Source: Nitrosospira sp. Is2 (lineage in GTDB: Bacteria > Pseudomonadota > Gammaproteobacteria > Burkholderiales > Nitrosomonadaceae). Taken from it: a DNA stretch of 64,000 bases. The notes under the pieces were generated by a model. That model saw nothing but the letters and a program-made list of their open reading frames with translations. It was not told the origin of the DNA and ran no database searches. Below, in pieces: positions 28,701-36,531 of this stretch (position 1 is its first letter; each line of letters begins with the position of its first letter). The stretch lies in the NCBI RefSeq assembly GCF_033095785.1, contig NZ_CP137134.1:806001-870000 (forward strand). The letters run 5' to 3'. Position numbers and translations under genes: made by a program.

Positions 28701-29566
28701 CCGTTCCCCTGACGGAAATGGAGACCTCCTGGCTGGGTGGAAGGGTGCCTTTACCGGACCTCGAAGAAATCATTGACGGCGCCCTTCAGCCAGTCGCAAA
28801 GCCGATGGGTCCCAACGCGCGCTTTGGCTATCCGTTACGAGGCGGTTTTCAAGCCATGATGTCGGGCTTTTTGCCGCATATCAAGGGAACCGTGGAACTC
28901 AGCGCCGACGTAGTAAGCGTCTCGCCCCAGAAGCATGTGGTTACGCTTGCGGATGGCCGCCAGTACCGATATGAAAATCTGATCAGTACAATGCCGTTGC
29001 CGGAATTGATCCGGCGCATGGGTGATGAAGCACCGCAGCCAATCCGACAAGCCGCCGCCGCGCTACGTCATGTATCCGTGCGTTGCGTTAACCTCGGCAT
29101 CGGTCGCGAAAACATTTCGGAAAAGCACTGGATTTACTATCCGGAAGATACGATATTCCACCGCATCTTCCTTCAAGGCAACGCCAGTCCCGAGTGCAAT
29201 CCGCCCGGCGGGTTCGGTCTCACCTGCGAAATATCCTACTCGCCGGCAAAACCTCTTCCATTCGATGGCCAGGAATTGATCGATCGCTGCATGGAGGATT
29301 GCATCAAGGTGGGCCTTTTGACACCCGACGACAAACTGATCACGTCCAACCTGGTCGACATGCCGTATGCGTATGTCGTATATGATCACGTCCGTAAACA
29401 GAGTGTCGAAACTGTTAAAAAATGGCTTTTGGAGCAGGATATTGTCCTGTCGGGTCGCTACAGCGAATGGGAATACTACAACTCCGACCATGCATTCCTG
29501 GCCGGGAAAAAAGCGGCGGAGATGGTCAAACAGGTTCGGCCACGCGAAAAAATGTATGTTAGCTGA
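25718..29566 (+). CDS. Three-domain fusion: glycoside hydrolase - glycosyltransferase - FAD sugar-mutase-like oxidoreductase
   Basis: From ATG 25718 the protein is 1282 residues. Residues about 1-385 are a clan-A TIM-barrel glycosidase resembling GH1-type beta-glycosidases, with acid/base Glu143 in SPINEIS and nucleophile Glu298 in LLAETSH. Residues 405-775 are a GT-B glycosyltransferase starting MTTIIVFSHLRWD and including FISPTKTLEYMAAELPIVST. Residues 800-1282 are an FAD/NAD-binding domain (VIIGGGPTGLSAAYHL, VGGWCRSI, AGHIMFSND) resembling UDP-galactopyranose mutase or protoporphyrinogen-oxidase-like proteins. No signal peptide is seen, so it should be cytosolic. Downstream are an amidohydrolase and a GT4 enzyme. 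The fusion suggests channelling in surface glycan synthesis; substrates are unknown. Confidence 0.85.
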   Translation: MKATYNEIFSSYWQAGYEGADHINSAGMPLSMNDITQHAMLAYDDYLLLNDFGIRTVRESVGWRLVEKDGHFDFSSIETRARAADELGLQVIWTLCHYGWPDDVDVYSPAFIDRFARYCHRVVKYIESRSAHHATSIYSPINEISFASWASAQLQFMCLDPRGDEGMEMKRQLVRATLKSCEVIWEVNPSARILHCDPLIHVIAPHDRPDLGDYAAMQRESQFEAWDMLSGRKEPELGGAPQFLDLIGVNYYHSNQWQTDGNTNRSLWWHLGHPHRVPLYSLLTEVYCRYRRPMLLAETSHVGSGRGAWIKEVAREAVMAQQHGVELHGICLYPIVDRPDWEDTHRWHKSGLWEVNIHGVEEKPYQRVLSQPYAAGLRDAQRVIKSFSDQYLKTKASTTIQGAAMTTIIVFSHLRWDFVYQRPQHLLSRMAENYKILFIEEPVFHEHDSFLETSTPAPHITVLKPHTPVAAPGFHDEQLPHLIKLMRQFVANDHPHIAWFYTPMALPLLHELDPSLVVYDCMDELAAFKNPPKQMLQRENALFKVADLVFTGGPSLYRAKRERHHNVHCFPSSVDLVHFEQALDRSNIHPVHENIPGPRLGYYGVIDERVDLELIDRLAEAHPQWQILLVGPVVKIDRAALPKRHNIHYLGQQPYKALPQFLAGWNVCLLPFALNESTRFISPTKTLEYMAAELPIVSTPIVDVLELYGEVVAIADSPQAFIKACENALLTTPEEHTRNVIKMRELVSETSWNTTAEKMHELIHHTHAQKETSLSAARAQSKPQPLLQREIQPEPAENRKCVIIGGGPTGLSAAYHLDEDTLLLDKNSSVGGWCRSIEDKGFTFDHAGHIMFSNDPYVLQLYKILLGNNVHWQNREAWVYSKGVHTRYPFQGALYGLPPDVIKECIVGAMESRYGALKNQGSKNAAACQGVDGAAAVLSDCCADGTVPESGKTVLRQEMTSAKNRPENFEEFIYRMWGAGIAKHFAIPYNRKLWTVPLTEMETSWLGGRVPLPDLEEIIDGALQPVAKPMGPNARFGYPLRGGFQAMMSGFLPHIKGTVELSADVVSVSPQKHVVTLADGRQYRYENLISTMPLPELIRRMGDEAPQPIRQAAAALRHVSVRCVNLGIGRENISEKHWIYYPEDTIFHRIFLQGNASPECNPPGGFGLTCEISYSPAKPLPFDGQELIDRCMEDCIKVGLLTPDDKLITSNLVDMPYAYVVYDHVRKQSVETVKKWLLEQDIVLSGRYSEWEYYNSDHAFLAGKKAAEMVKQVRPREKMYVS
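26919..26932 (+). promoter_or_regulatory. Internal ribosome binding site and ATG at the first domain joint of the fusion
   Basis: AAGGAG at 26919-26924 is followed after five bases by an in-frame ATG at 26930-26932, codon 405 of the fusion. The residues after it (MTTIIVFSHLRWD) are a natural N-terminus for the glycosyltransferase. This looks like a relic, or still active, start of a formerly separate gene. Confidence 0.7.
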
Positions 29567-29595
29567 CTGTAAGAAGAACGGGGCGTGCTGGTGAC

Positions 29596-30399
29596 ATGAT
29601 CATAGACGCCCACATCCATTGCTCCGGCAACGAAAAAGCGGACGATGTGCTGTGGGCATTGGATCAAGCAGGGGTCGATAAGGCGGTCGTCCTCGCACCT
29701 TTTTTAAGTGGCTGCTACTCAATGCACAACGGCGACTCCTTGCGATCCGCTAATCGTTACCTTGCCCGGTTCATTGGCGGTCACGACGATAGATTGATCG
29801 GATTCGCGGTAGTCAACCCGGCGCTTGACAACGCATCGATTGATTTGCGCGACGCGTATGAGCTTGGTCTGCGCGGTCTGAAAATGGTCCCGGCAGGATG
29901 GTATCCCTACGATGAATGTGCGCTTCGAATTTATGAAACCGCATCTGAACTGCGAATACCCATCCTGTTTCATAGCGGTATTTTTATTGACGGAAAATCG
30001 GGTCGTTATTGCCGCCCGGTTTTTTTTGAAGCTATTCGCAATTACCCTGACCTGCGGGTCACCCTGGCCCACCTGGGGTGGCCGTGGTCTGATGAGGCCA
30101 ACGCCGTCGGTTTAATTGACCTTATCAACGGCATCGCGCCTGATAATAGCCAGTTCCGCTTCGACATTTCCTTCGGTGCGCCTCCTGCCTACCGGCTGGA
30201 AGTCCTGAAAAAAGCGATCGCCGTCCTGACACCTGGATTACTGCAATTCGGCAGTGACGTGTTTTTGCCCTGCAGCGGCAAGCTGATCAAAAGTCGAGTC
30301 GATGACGTATCAGCGTTACTGGATCAGCTCAACATCGACCAGAAAAGTCGCCAAAGAATAATGGGAGGAACAGCCGCTGCCTGGCTTGGGGTGAAGTGA
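29596..30399 (+). CDS. Amidohydrolase-family metal-dependent hydrolase
   Basis: The 267-residue TIM-barrel protein has the metal-binding DAHIHC at residues 4-9, FHSGI near residue 119, LAHLGWPW near residue 157 and a late GSDVFLP aspartate. It resembles the amidohydrolase_2 group (decarboxylases and lactonases). It lies 29 bases after the three-domain fusion and one base before a glycosyltransferase, so it is probably co-transcribed. The substrate is unknown; a role in sugar metabolism is inferred from position only. Confidence 0.82.
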   Translation: MIIDAHIHCSGNEKADDVLWALDQAGVDKAVVLAPFLSGCYSMHNGDSLRSANRYLARFIGGHDDRLIGFAVVNPALDNASIDLRDAYELGLRGLKMVPAGWYPYDECALRIYETASELRIPILFHSGIFIDGKSGRYCRPVFFEAIRNYPDLRVTLAHLGWPWSDEANAVGLIDLINGIAPDNSQFRFDISFGAPPAYRLEVLKKAIAVLTPGLLQFGSDVFLPCSGKLIKSRVDDVSALLDQLNIDQKSRQRIMGGTAAAWLGVK

Positions 30400-30400
30400 G

Positions 30401-31543
30401 ATGAAAATAATCTCCACCGGGGATCGTCCGATCAATCTTCTGCAAATTCTAGGAGCGGCGATCGTGGGCGGCATGGAAACCTACGTGTTGCGCCTCCTGC
30501 AGCGACTGCCGCGCGACAGCTTTCGTGTCACATGCCTCTGCGTCGCGGAAAGCGATATCACTAAGTCATTGCGGGAGATCGGATGCAGCGTTCACATAAC
30601 TCCATTTGCCGATGATCCGGACTGGCAATCCATCCAGCTGGGCGTAAGCCTTATTCGAGCGGAGTCGATCGATGTCATTCATGCGCATCTTCCTAATGCC
30701 CATTCGCTCGCAGGTATCCTCAGCAAGCTCACTGACACACCTGCGCTAGCCACCATACACGGCCGCTATCTCAGTATCCGGGACCTGGAAGTCCATAAAA
30801 TTGCGCAGACCCATATCAGCGTGGTAGCGAAAACTGCCTATTTTCACGCACTCAGTCTGGGCGTCCCCGCCAGCAAACTGCGCTTTATCCCGAATGGCGT
30901 TGATACCAGGGTTTTCCATCCCACTGCGGGGGCGATTTATCTCCATTCCATCCTGAACATCCCTCCGCACACTCCGCTCATCGGGTTCATCGGCCGGCTT
31001 TCGCCGGAAAAAGGACCGGATGTATTCGTGCACATCGCCAGCATGGTCCACAAGCAGCTAAAAAATTGCCACTTTGTTCTCGTGGGCGAAGGGTCAATGC
31101 GGACAAAACTGGCGGAAGATATTAGTAATCTCGGCTTGACCGGCGTCATCCATATGGCCGGCATTCAAAGTGATATGCCCAAAGTTTATGCCTCCCTCGA
31201 CGTCGTGGTTTCGACTTCATATTCTGAAGCCATGCCTCTGGCACTAATGGAAGCGATGGCTTCGGGACTGGCAGTGGTCTCCACGAACGTCGGCGGCATC
31301 GTCGATATCGTCGAGGCCGGACGTACGGGGTTGCTGAACAAAGTGGGCGATTCGGAAGGAATGGCAGCGAACATTGTTGCTTTGATGTCCGATACCTCAG
31401 CACGGGCAGAGATGGGAAAAGCAGCTCGAAAACGGGTCAAAGAAAAATTCGAGCTCAGCCAAAGTGTTAACCAGACCGGCGAACTACTGAGTTCGCTGAT
31501 TCGGACGGGATATCACAGCGAGTTGAACGTCGGACAGGCGTGA
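30401..31543 (+). CDS. Glycosyltransferase family 4 protein
   Basis: The 380-residue GT-B enzyme has an N-terminal acceptor domain (GGMETYVLRLLQRLP, near residue 25), the linker motif GFIGRLSPEKGPDVF and the nucleotide-sugar motif EAMPLALMEAMASGLAVV ending with VSTNVGGI. It transfers a sugar from an activated donor at the cytosolic face of the membrane. It starts one base after the amidohydrolase stop. Donor and acceptor cannot be told. Confidence 0.92.
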   Translation: MKIISTGDRPINLLQILGAAIVGGMETYVLRLLQRLPRDSFRVTCLCVAESDITKSLREIGCSVHITPFADDPDWQSIQLGVSLIRAESIDVIHAHLPNAHSLAGILSKLTDTPALATIHGRYLSIRDLEVHKIAQTHISVVAKTAYFHALSLGVPASKLRFIPNGVDTRVFHPTAGAIYLHSILNIPPHTPLIGFIGRLSPEKGPDVFVHIASMVHKQLKNCHFVLVGEGSMRTKLAEDISNLGLTGVIHMAGIQSDMPKVYASLDVVVSTSYSEAMPLALMEAMASGLAVVSTNVGGIVDIVEAGRTGLLNKVGDSEGMAANIVALMSDTSARAEMGKAARKRVKEKFELSQSVNQTGELLSSLIRTGYHSELNVGQA

Positions 31544-31564
31544 TGCTCGATGTGGCGTGAATGT

Positions 31565-32497
31565 TCACTGAAAGAGCCGGTCGAGCTGCTCTCCCTTTGG
31601 GGTTCTCCTATGGCTCGGTGGGTACTCTTCACCTTCCGGCAACGGCTGTTTCTTGCGCGATCCATGAGCCTGGGAATACACCTTCGTAAATTCGGCTCCA
31701 AGTAAAAAGATCTGGGCAGAGTAATACACCCATACCAGCACCACCACCAGCGATCCTGCGGCGCCAAATCCAGAGCTGATGGCGCTCTTCCCGATGTAGA
31801 GACCGATGAGGAACTTCCCGATGGTAAACAGGAGTGCGGTAACCGCAGCGCCGCCCCAGACGTCCCGCCAGAGAATCCTCACGTGGGGCATAAACTTGTA
31901 AAGTACCGCAAAAACCGTTGTAGCAAGCGCAAAGCTGAAAGCAAAGTTGACCACGCCCACAATAACCTGAAGGTCGGAAAAGAATGGGCCCCACCATTTA
32001 CCAAGCGCAGCCGTTGCCGCGCTGAACACGAGGGAAACCATCATCAAAAAACCGATGCCCAGTATCATGCCGAAGGATAGCAGCCGCGAACGGATCACGC
32101 CCCATACACCGCCACTTTTGTCTTTGGCGGGAACGCGCCAGATCCGGTCAAAAGCGTCCTGGAGCTCGCTCAATACTGTTGTTGCTCCGATCAGCAGCAG
32201 GACGGTCCCGATGACCGTTCCGGCTTTTCCTTCTTCAGGAGCGCTGACACTTTCGAGCAAACTCTGTACCGCGCGGGCTCCTTCGTCGCCCATCAAACCC
32301 CTCAGTTGCCCAAAAATCTCCCCGCGCACCGCTTCTTCGCCAAAGATGAGGCCTGCGGTCGAAATGACAATCAACAGCAGTGGCGCAATGGAGAACATCG
32401 TGTAATAGGCGAGCGCCGCCCCCATGCTTGGGGCGTAATCATCGAGCCAGGACGAAAAAGTTGTCTTGACCAGACTCCACACATGCGGAATTCTCAT
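31565..32497 (-). CDS. YihY/BrkB family inner-membrane protein
   Basis: I chose the ATG at 32497 (310 residues), which has AGGAGGG just upstream. The protein has six membrane spans and the family signature YTMFSIAPLLLIVIS with GAALAYY. It was once called ribonuclease BN, which is wrong; the function is unknown. A longer start at GTG 32542 would add KEKEKEKE encoded by a hexanucleotide repeat. It converges on the GT4 gene. Confidence 0.9.
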   Translation of the reverse strand: MRIPHVWSLVKTTFSSWLDDYAPSMGAALAYYTMFSIAPLLLIVISTAGLIFGEEAVRGEIFGQLRGLMGDEGARAVQSLLESVSAPEEGKAGTVIGTVLLLIGATTVLSELQDAFDRIWRVPAKDKSGGVWGVIRSRLLSFGMILGIGFLMMVSLVFSAATAALGKWWGPFFSDLQVIVGVVNFAFSFALATTVFAVLYKFMPHVRILWRDVWGGAAVTALLFTIGKFLIGLYIGKSAISSGFGAAGSLVVVLVWVYYSAQIFLLGAEFTKVYSQAHGSRKKQPLPEGEEYPPSHRRTPKGEQLDRLFQ

Positions 32498-32505
32498 GAA
32501 GCCCT

Positions 32506-32529
32506 CCTTTTCCTTTTCCTTTTCCTTTT
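32506..32529. repeat. Hexanucleotide tandem repeat, four CCTTTT units
   Basis: Four perfect CCTTTT units, reading AAAAGG four times on the coding strand of the BrkB-like gene, end directly before its Shine-Dalgarno. Length change would alter the purine-rich leader or, with the GTG start, the number of Lys-Glu pairs. Confidence 0.9.
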
Positions 32530-32950
32530 GTCCCGTCACCAAGCTGAGATACCAATATCCAGTCTGCCAACTGGCTACCCAGCCATACTGCCACCTCGTC
32601 CATCATTGTTATCGTCGGGAGAACAACGAAAAATTCCAGATAATTAGGATAGGCAATCCGGTCGCGTCGGTATTCGCGCTAATGAAAACGCGGCCGCTTT
32701 TTTTTCACACTTACTAGCAGGCTCTCCGAGTGCAAGGCTTCCTGAAGTAGGAACCGCTCCGATGGCAGCACCGGTGCTGTGCGCATTAAGAAACCATCCT
32801 AATGATTTCATCAACTTCAAAATTCAGTCGCCCGGTCCTTAGCTCGATTGCCCGCGATGGGAGAATGAAGATCTGTTAGTCATCGGGCAGTTCCAGCCCG
32901 CAGGCCGCCTTGATTAAACTCTGACAAACAGCCTGACGCTTAATACCGGC
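32530..32950. other. 420-base intergenic region, no gene seen
   Basis: Several stop codons in all frames and no family-like translation. It separates two minus-strand genes and is AT-rich in its middle part (about 32640-32720). Nothing structured was identified. Confidence 0.45.
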
Positions 32951-33316
32951 TTAAGGGGTCAGGCGGGAACCTTCCTGGGTTTCTCGCTTATCTCTGTCGA
33001 CAAGGCCGCCGTCGGATTTTGCGTCCCCTTTATGATGATGGTTATGGTTACTTCGATCCGATTTTTTTCCAGCCGCGTCACTTTTGTGAGGCTCACCCTT
33101 TTTGATAACGCCATATTCCTGGCCGGTGGGCGTCTCGCCACGCTTATACTCCCCACTTGGGGCCTGGCCGGCGCCGGAATCTCCCATCGGCGCACTCTGG
33201 GCATAAACCAGGGGTGCAGCGAGAACCATGATCAATCCTGCAATGCTGAAGGTCAGCCCGACAGCGAACGAAACCGTATCCGGCACTATCTCTCTGGGTT
33301 TCGATGAAGTAGTCAT
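32951..33316 (-). CDS. Hypothetical exported or anchored hydrophilic protein
   Basis: The 121-residue protein has AAGGAG six bases before its ATG. A hydrophobic stretch at about residues 17-39 ends in VYAQSAP, a likely signal cleavage. The rest is hydrophilic and low in complexity, with a histidine cluster NHNHHHKG near residue 90 that might bind metal. I do not recognise it. Confidence 0.65.
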   Translation of the reverse strand: MTTSSKPREIVPDTVSFAVGLTFSIAGLIMVLAAPLVYAQSAPMGDSGAGQAPSGEYKRGETPTGQEYGVIKKGEPHKSDAAGKKSDRSNHNHHHKGDAKSDGGLVDRDKRETQEGSRLTP

Positions 33317-33526
33317 AATGGCTCCTTAATCTGCGCAGCAATATCGCTGTGCAAAAACTATACGACATCGCCCTCCGTTTTTCGGTGCGCTAACGCACGG
33401 GAATGGGCTATCGAGTAATGCCTTCGGGCCCCACCGGCGTCGCGCAAGTGGTGGAAACCGGATAATGGGAACAGGAAAGGGAAAGGGGAACGCGTCGTCG
33501 AAGGTTGCAGTGAATCGTCGATGAGT

Positions 33527-33910
33527 CTAGAGCGCCTCCTCGGCGGGACGCTCGCAACTAATAGTCCATGTGAGACGGGAAGAGGTTACTTCACCAAGAT
33601 GATTTACGGTTGAAAAGGTTTTTGCCGAGAGCAGCTTATACGGTGATCTGCATAGGTTTTTGGCATCGATATCCAGCCACTCGGAAGCCTGTTCTCTTCC
33701 GCCCAGGCTGCCGTCATAGATACTCGAAATGGAGTACGTTCCCGGGCTATTTTCCGTTTGATCCGGTTTAGATCCCAGCGGACTGCATCCCCCAATAAAC
33801 ATCGTTGCGAAGACGAAATAGGTAATGCTTCTAACGCATGACAAACCTTCTGCACAGAGCGCCAACCCCTGTCTCGACGGACTTCCCAAGCGATGACTTC
33901 GAGTACGCAT
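33527..33910 (-). CDS. Putative lipoprotein downstream of tyrosinase
   Basis: The frame is 127 codons from ATG 33910, but the lipoprotein signal (VRSITYFVFATMFIGGC) starts only at about residue 26. The real start may be TTG 33844, or the first 22 residues are a long N-region. After the lipobox cysteine the protein is polar with two further cysteines. It begins 18 bases after the tyrosinase stop and is probably co-expressed. Family unknown. Confidence 0.6.
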   Translation of the reverse strand: MRTRSHRLGSPSRQGLALCAEGLSCVRSITYFVFATMFIGGCSPLGSKPDQTENSPGTYSISSIYDGSLGGREQASEWLDIDAKNLCRSPYKLLSAKTFSTVNHLGEVTSSRLTWTISCERPAEEAL

Positions 33911-33928
33911 CCCAATCTTTCGGCCGCC

Positions 33929-35416
33929 TCAGCCTTTAACGGTAATGCTATAAGCGCCAGTGCCTTCCGGGCTGTAATGCCTGACCTGGACAAAATAAGA
34001 CCCAGGCCCGAGGTCCGCCACGATCCTGGAGTTTGTTCCCGGACCGCTATCATCATCCTGAGCCATGAGGGTATTCGGGTTGTCGGGACCATGCAATGTG
34101 ACGAAGCAGTCGGTGCTTCCAGCAGTTTCAATGGTATAGCTACCGGGGCTCGCGCTTGTGAATGTGTATGTATTCCGCTGGTTTCCTGCGGTAATCGCTC
34201 CGTTTATCGCCGGACCGTTCACCTCGATGGTCGGTATATTCGGTTGAGTTCCGGAGCCGCTTACAGAAATACTGTAGTTTCCAATGGATGAACTGCTGTA
34301 GTGACGCAAGCGCACGTAATAGGTACCTGACGACAAGTCTCCAGCAATGCGGGAATTTTGCCCTGCCCCACCATCGTCGTCCTCGGTGATAAACATGTCC
34401 TCATCGTTTGGACCATACAGGCCCATCACCACGTCAGTAGTACCTTGCGTTTCCACAATGTAGCTACCTGGCGAGGCCACCTCAAAAGTAAATATATCGA
34501 CCTCGCCCGGACGGCCGATCGAGGCGGAAACGGGGGCGGCATCGATGGTAAGCTGCACGTTCTCCGGCGTCGTCGGCGCCTCATTGTCGTAGGAGTAGTC
34601 GAGAGTATGATGATTGAGCACGCTTCGGGGCGTGGGCGGCGATGTTTCATTGTTCCACGGCGGCATGGGGTCATCCAGCCCGTGGCCGGCGACAACGCCC
34701 GGGGTTCCACTGGGGGGGAGATACATCCGGCCAGGATTCTCCGTTTGCCATTCAGCCCACAGCCGATCGATATTGCAGTGGTGCAGCCAGAACACGGGAT
34801 CGTTGGGCGACGACATTGCCATCATGGATCCTCCGACCCACATGTGGCCCGGGTTATGAATGACTCCTTCCAGCCGGTTGCGAAAGCTTGTGTTCACGCT
34901 GCTACCGGCATTCCAGGGTGGCGAGTCGTACGGCACCACGCTTTTGGCGGCGTTGACAGCCTGCTGGGTGGGGAGAGATCCCATGGCTCCGAAAGCACGC
35001 GTAAGAAAGGGAGTGGTATCGCCCGGGTCTAGAACGGTAAGCGTCCATTCGCCGGTAGCAAAGGCGAATGGACCTGTGGTCACCTGCTGGTTGCCGCCCA
35101 TGCCATTGCCGCCCATGAAATCCAAACCCCAAATTGAGGCGGTGGGTGTTCTATCGACTGTCCAGTCCCAATACGGCAGGGAAACACTCGGGTCGATTCC
35201 CTGGAGTGCGCGTTCGAACCGGCGAAGATATTCCCGGTGCCAGGGCAGGAAGGCTGGTCCTCCATGGGCGGGATCATTAGGGCCGGCGAGAAAAGCTGCC
35301 AGATGCTGGGCCACGAAAACGTCGTACGCGCCGCTTGCCTTCAGCGCTTTTACCGCGCCAACGAAGGCTGATCTTTCAGCTGGAGTCAAGCTGGACTGGT
35401 CTTTCCGGATACCCAT
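33929..35416 (-). CDS. Tyrosinase with two C-terminal pre-peptidase-like domains
   Basis: The 495-residue protein has an N-terminal type 3 copper domain (about 1-290). The CuA site lies in AQHLAAFLAG and PAFLPWHREYLRRFE, and the CuB site in HNPGHMWVGG and DPVFWLHHCNIDRLW. Two similar beta domains follow (about 295-395 and 400-495), each with a DDD/DDS motif and the ending YYVRLRHYS or YFVQVRHYS, as in bacterial pre-peptidase C-terminal domains. It should oxidise phenols to o-quinones. No signal peptide is present. It follows the MelC1-like gene by two bases. Confidence 0.92.
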   Translation of the reverse strand: MGIRKDQSSLTPAERSAFVGAVKALKASGAYDVFVAQHLAAFLAGPNDPAHGGPAFLPWHREYLRRFERALQGIDPSVSLPYWDWTVDRTPTASIWGLDFMGGNGMGGNQQVTTGPFAFATGEWTLTVLDPGDTTPFLTRAFGAMGSLPTQQAVNAAKSVVPYDSPPWNAGSSVNTSFRNRLEGVIHNPGHMWVGGSMMAMSSPNDPVFWLHHCNIDRLWAEWQTENPGRMYLPPSGTPGVVAGHGLDDPMPPWNNETSPPTPRSVLNHHTLDYSYDNEAPTTPENVQLTIDAAPVSASIGRPGEVDIFTFEVASPGSYIVETQGTTDVVMGLYGPNDEDMFITEDDDGGAGQNSRIAGDLSSGTYYVRLRHYSSSSIGNYSISVSGSGTQPNIPTIEVNGPAINGAITAGNQRNTYTFTSASPGSYTIETAGSTDCFVTLHGPDNPNTLMAQDDDSGPGTNSRIVADLGPGSYFVQVRHYSPEGTGAYSITVKG

Positions 35417-35418
35417 GG

Positions 35419-35688
35419 TTATCTTCCTGCCTCTTGGTAATCGATGATCTTTTTGGCCAAATCCAAGGGGGACGGCTGAGGGTCGAAAGCAAAGCCCGAT
35501 GCGATATATGCGCCTGCGGAATTACGCACCATGAAGACCCGTTTTCCGTCGATGGTCAGTTCATGCTCATCTGCAGTCGACCCCCGTTCTCCAGAAACTT
35601 GCGCGTCTCCGCTGCGCGCTGCCACCGCGTCCGCTCCTGATCGGAGTACGATCTCGCGCCCTTTATAATTTTCCCGTTGCTCCGCCAT
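35419..35688 (-). CDS. MelC1-like tyrosinase copper chaperone (caddie protein)
   Basis: From ATG 35688, with GAGG seven bases upstream, the protein is 89 residues. NYKGREIVL near the start and the C-terminal block DGKRVFMVRNSAGAYIASGF followed by PSPLDLAKKIIDY match the fold and spacing of Streptomyces MelC1, which delivers copper to apo-tyrosinase. Unlike MelC1 it has no signal peptide and no His-rich loop; that loop is replaced by a Ser/Ala/Gly stretch. Position directly before the tyrosinase strongly supports the call. A longer frame to 35751 is possible. Confidence 0.72.
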   Translation of the reverse strand: MAEQRENYKGREIVLRSGADAVAARSGDAQVSGERGSTADEHELTIDGKRVFMVRNSAGAYIASGFAFDPQPSPLDLAKKIIDYQEAGR

Positions 35689-35747
35689 TTTGACCTCGCA
35701 GTGTTGAATTGCATGCTCCATTAAAACAATCCGGGATGCCTCACGGA

Positions 35748-35990
35748 TCATCCTTCACTATAGTCTATTTCAGTATTCTTACCATCAACTGATGTGTTCG
35801 ATTCCCACTTCGGCGCCGCAAAGCGAGCGACCGCCTTAACCGCGAAGAGATGCTGTGGCGCCAGACCAGGGTTGGAGTTTAGTCGGAATATTGCGCAAAT
35901 GGACGAAGCGGCCAACGATCGCGGCAGTGCCACCGCTGCACGCAGCAGTTGACCGCCGCCCTCACCGCAGGAACCATCGATTTCATGCAT
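35748..35990 (-). pseudogene. rtcA: Truncated RNA 3'-terminal phosphate cyclase (rtcA fragment)
   Basis: From ATG 35990, with AGAGG upstream, the frame begins MHEIDGSCGEGGGQLLRAA and contains NPGLAPQHLFAVKAVA, both RtcA hallmarks. It then loses similarity and stops after about 80 of the usual 340 codons. The catalytic histidine near the C-terminus of RtcA is gone. It is a remnant, divergent from the damaged MJ1316-domain gene. Confidence 0.8.
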
Positions 35991-36105
35991 GCCAGCCTCT
36001 TTCAATCCAGCCCCGCAATAACGTCTGTCACGTCGGTCGGAAATGTAACCTATCATGAAAAATGGGCACGGCGAAGATCAAAAGAGGGACGACAGCAGGA
36101 AGCAC

Positions 36106-36359
36106 ATGATTCCCATTCAGGAACTGCTCAATCGCATTCGCTGGGATGATACATTCGCGGAAGGCGATTTTCTCATCGGATATTACGATCGCGTCAGCGG
36201 GGAAATTATCCAGCTTCCGTTACAACACGTCCAGTTCACTCCGGGCAATCATTTTTTTTTCAGTACATTGGCCCCGATGGCGCAATTCGTGAAGTTCCCC
36301 TCCATCGGATAAGGGAAGTCTACAAGAACGGTGAACTGATCTGGCACAGAGGCGCCTAA
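36106..36359 (+). pseudogene. MJ1316/DUF504 RNA-repair domain protein with a frameshift
   Basis: AGGAAG precedes ATG 36106. The frame reads MIPIQELLNRIRWDD and FLIGYYDRVSGEIIQLPL, typical of the MJ1316 (DUF504) family linked to RNA-end recognition. After a run of nine T at 36252-36260 the frame is lost and a stop comes at 36310. Adding one T restores QYIGPDGAIREVPLHRIREV and a C-terminus ending WHRGA at the TAA 36357. So this is a single-base frameshift, a base-call error or slippage. Confidence 0.82.
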
Positions 36360-36531
36360 TAACGGCAGAGACAGCGCCAGAAACCTGTCGTGGCCAAACC
36401 TATCCATCAGGCGGCGCTAGCTTAAATTGCCATCTTAACAGGATGATTAAAAGCATATACCTCAAATATTGAGGCTTTAATTCAACCGCCCCCCACCTCC
36501 GTGAACCGGATTGCTCGGATGTTCAATAACT

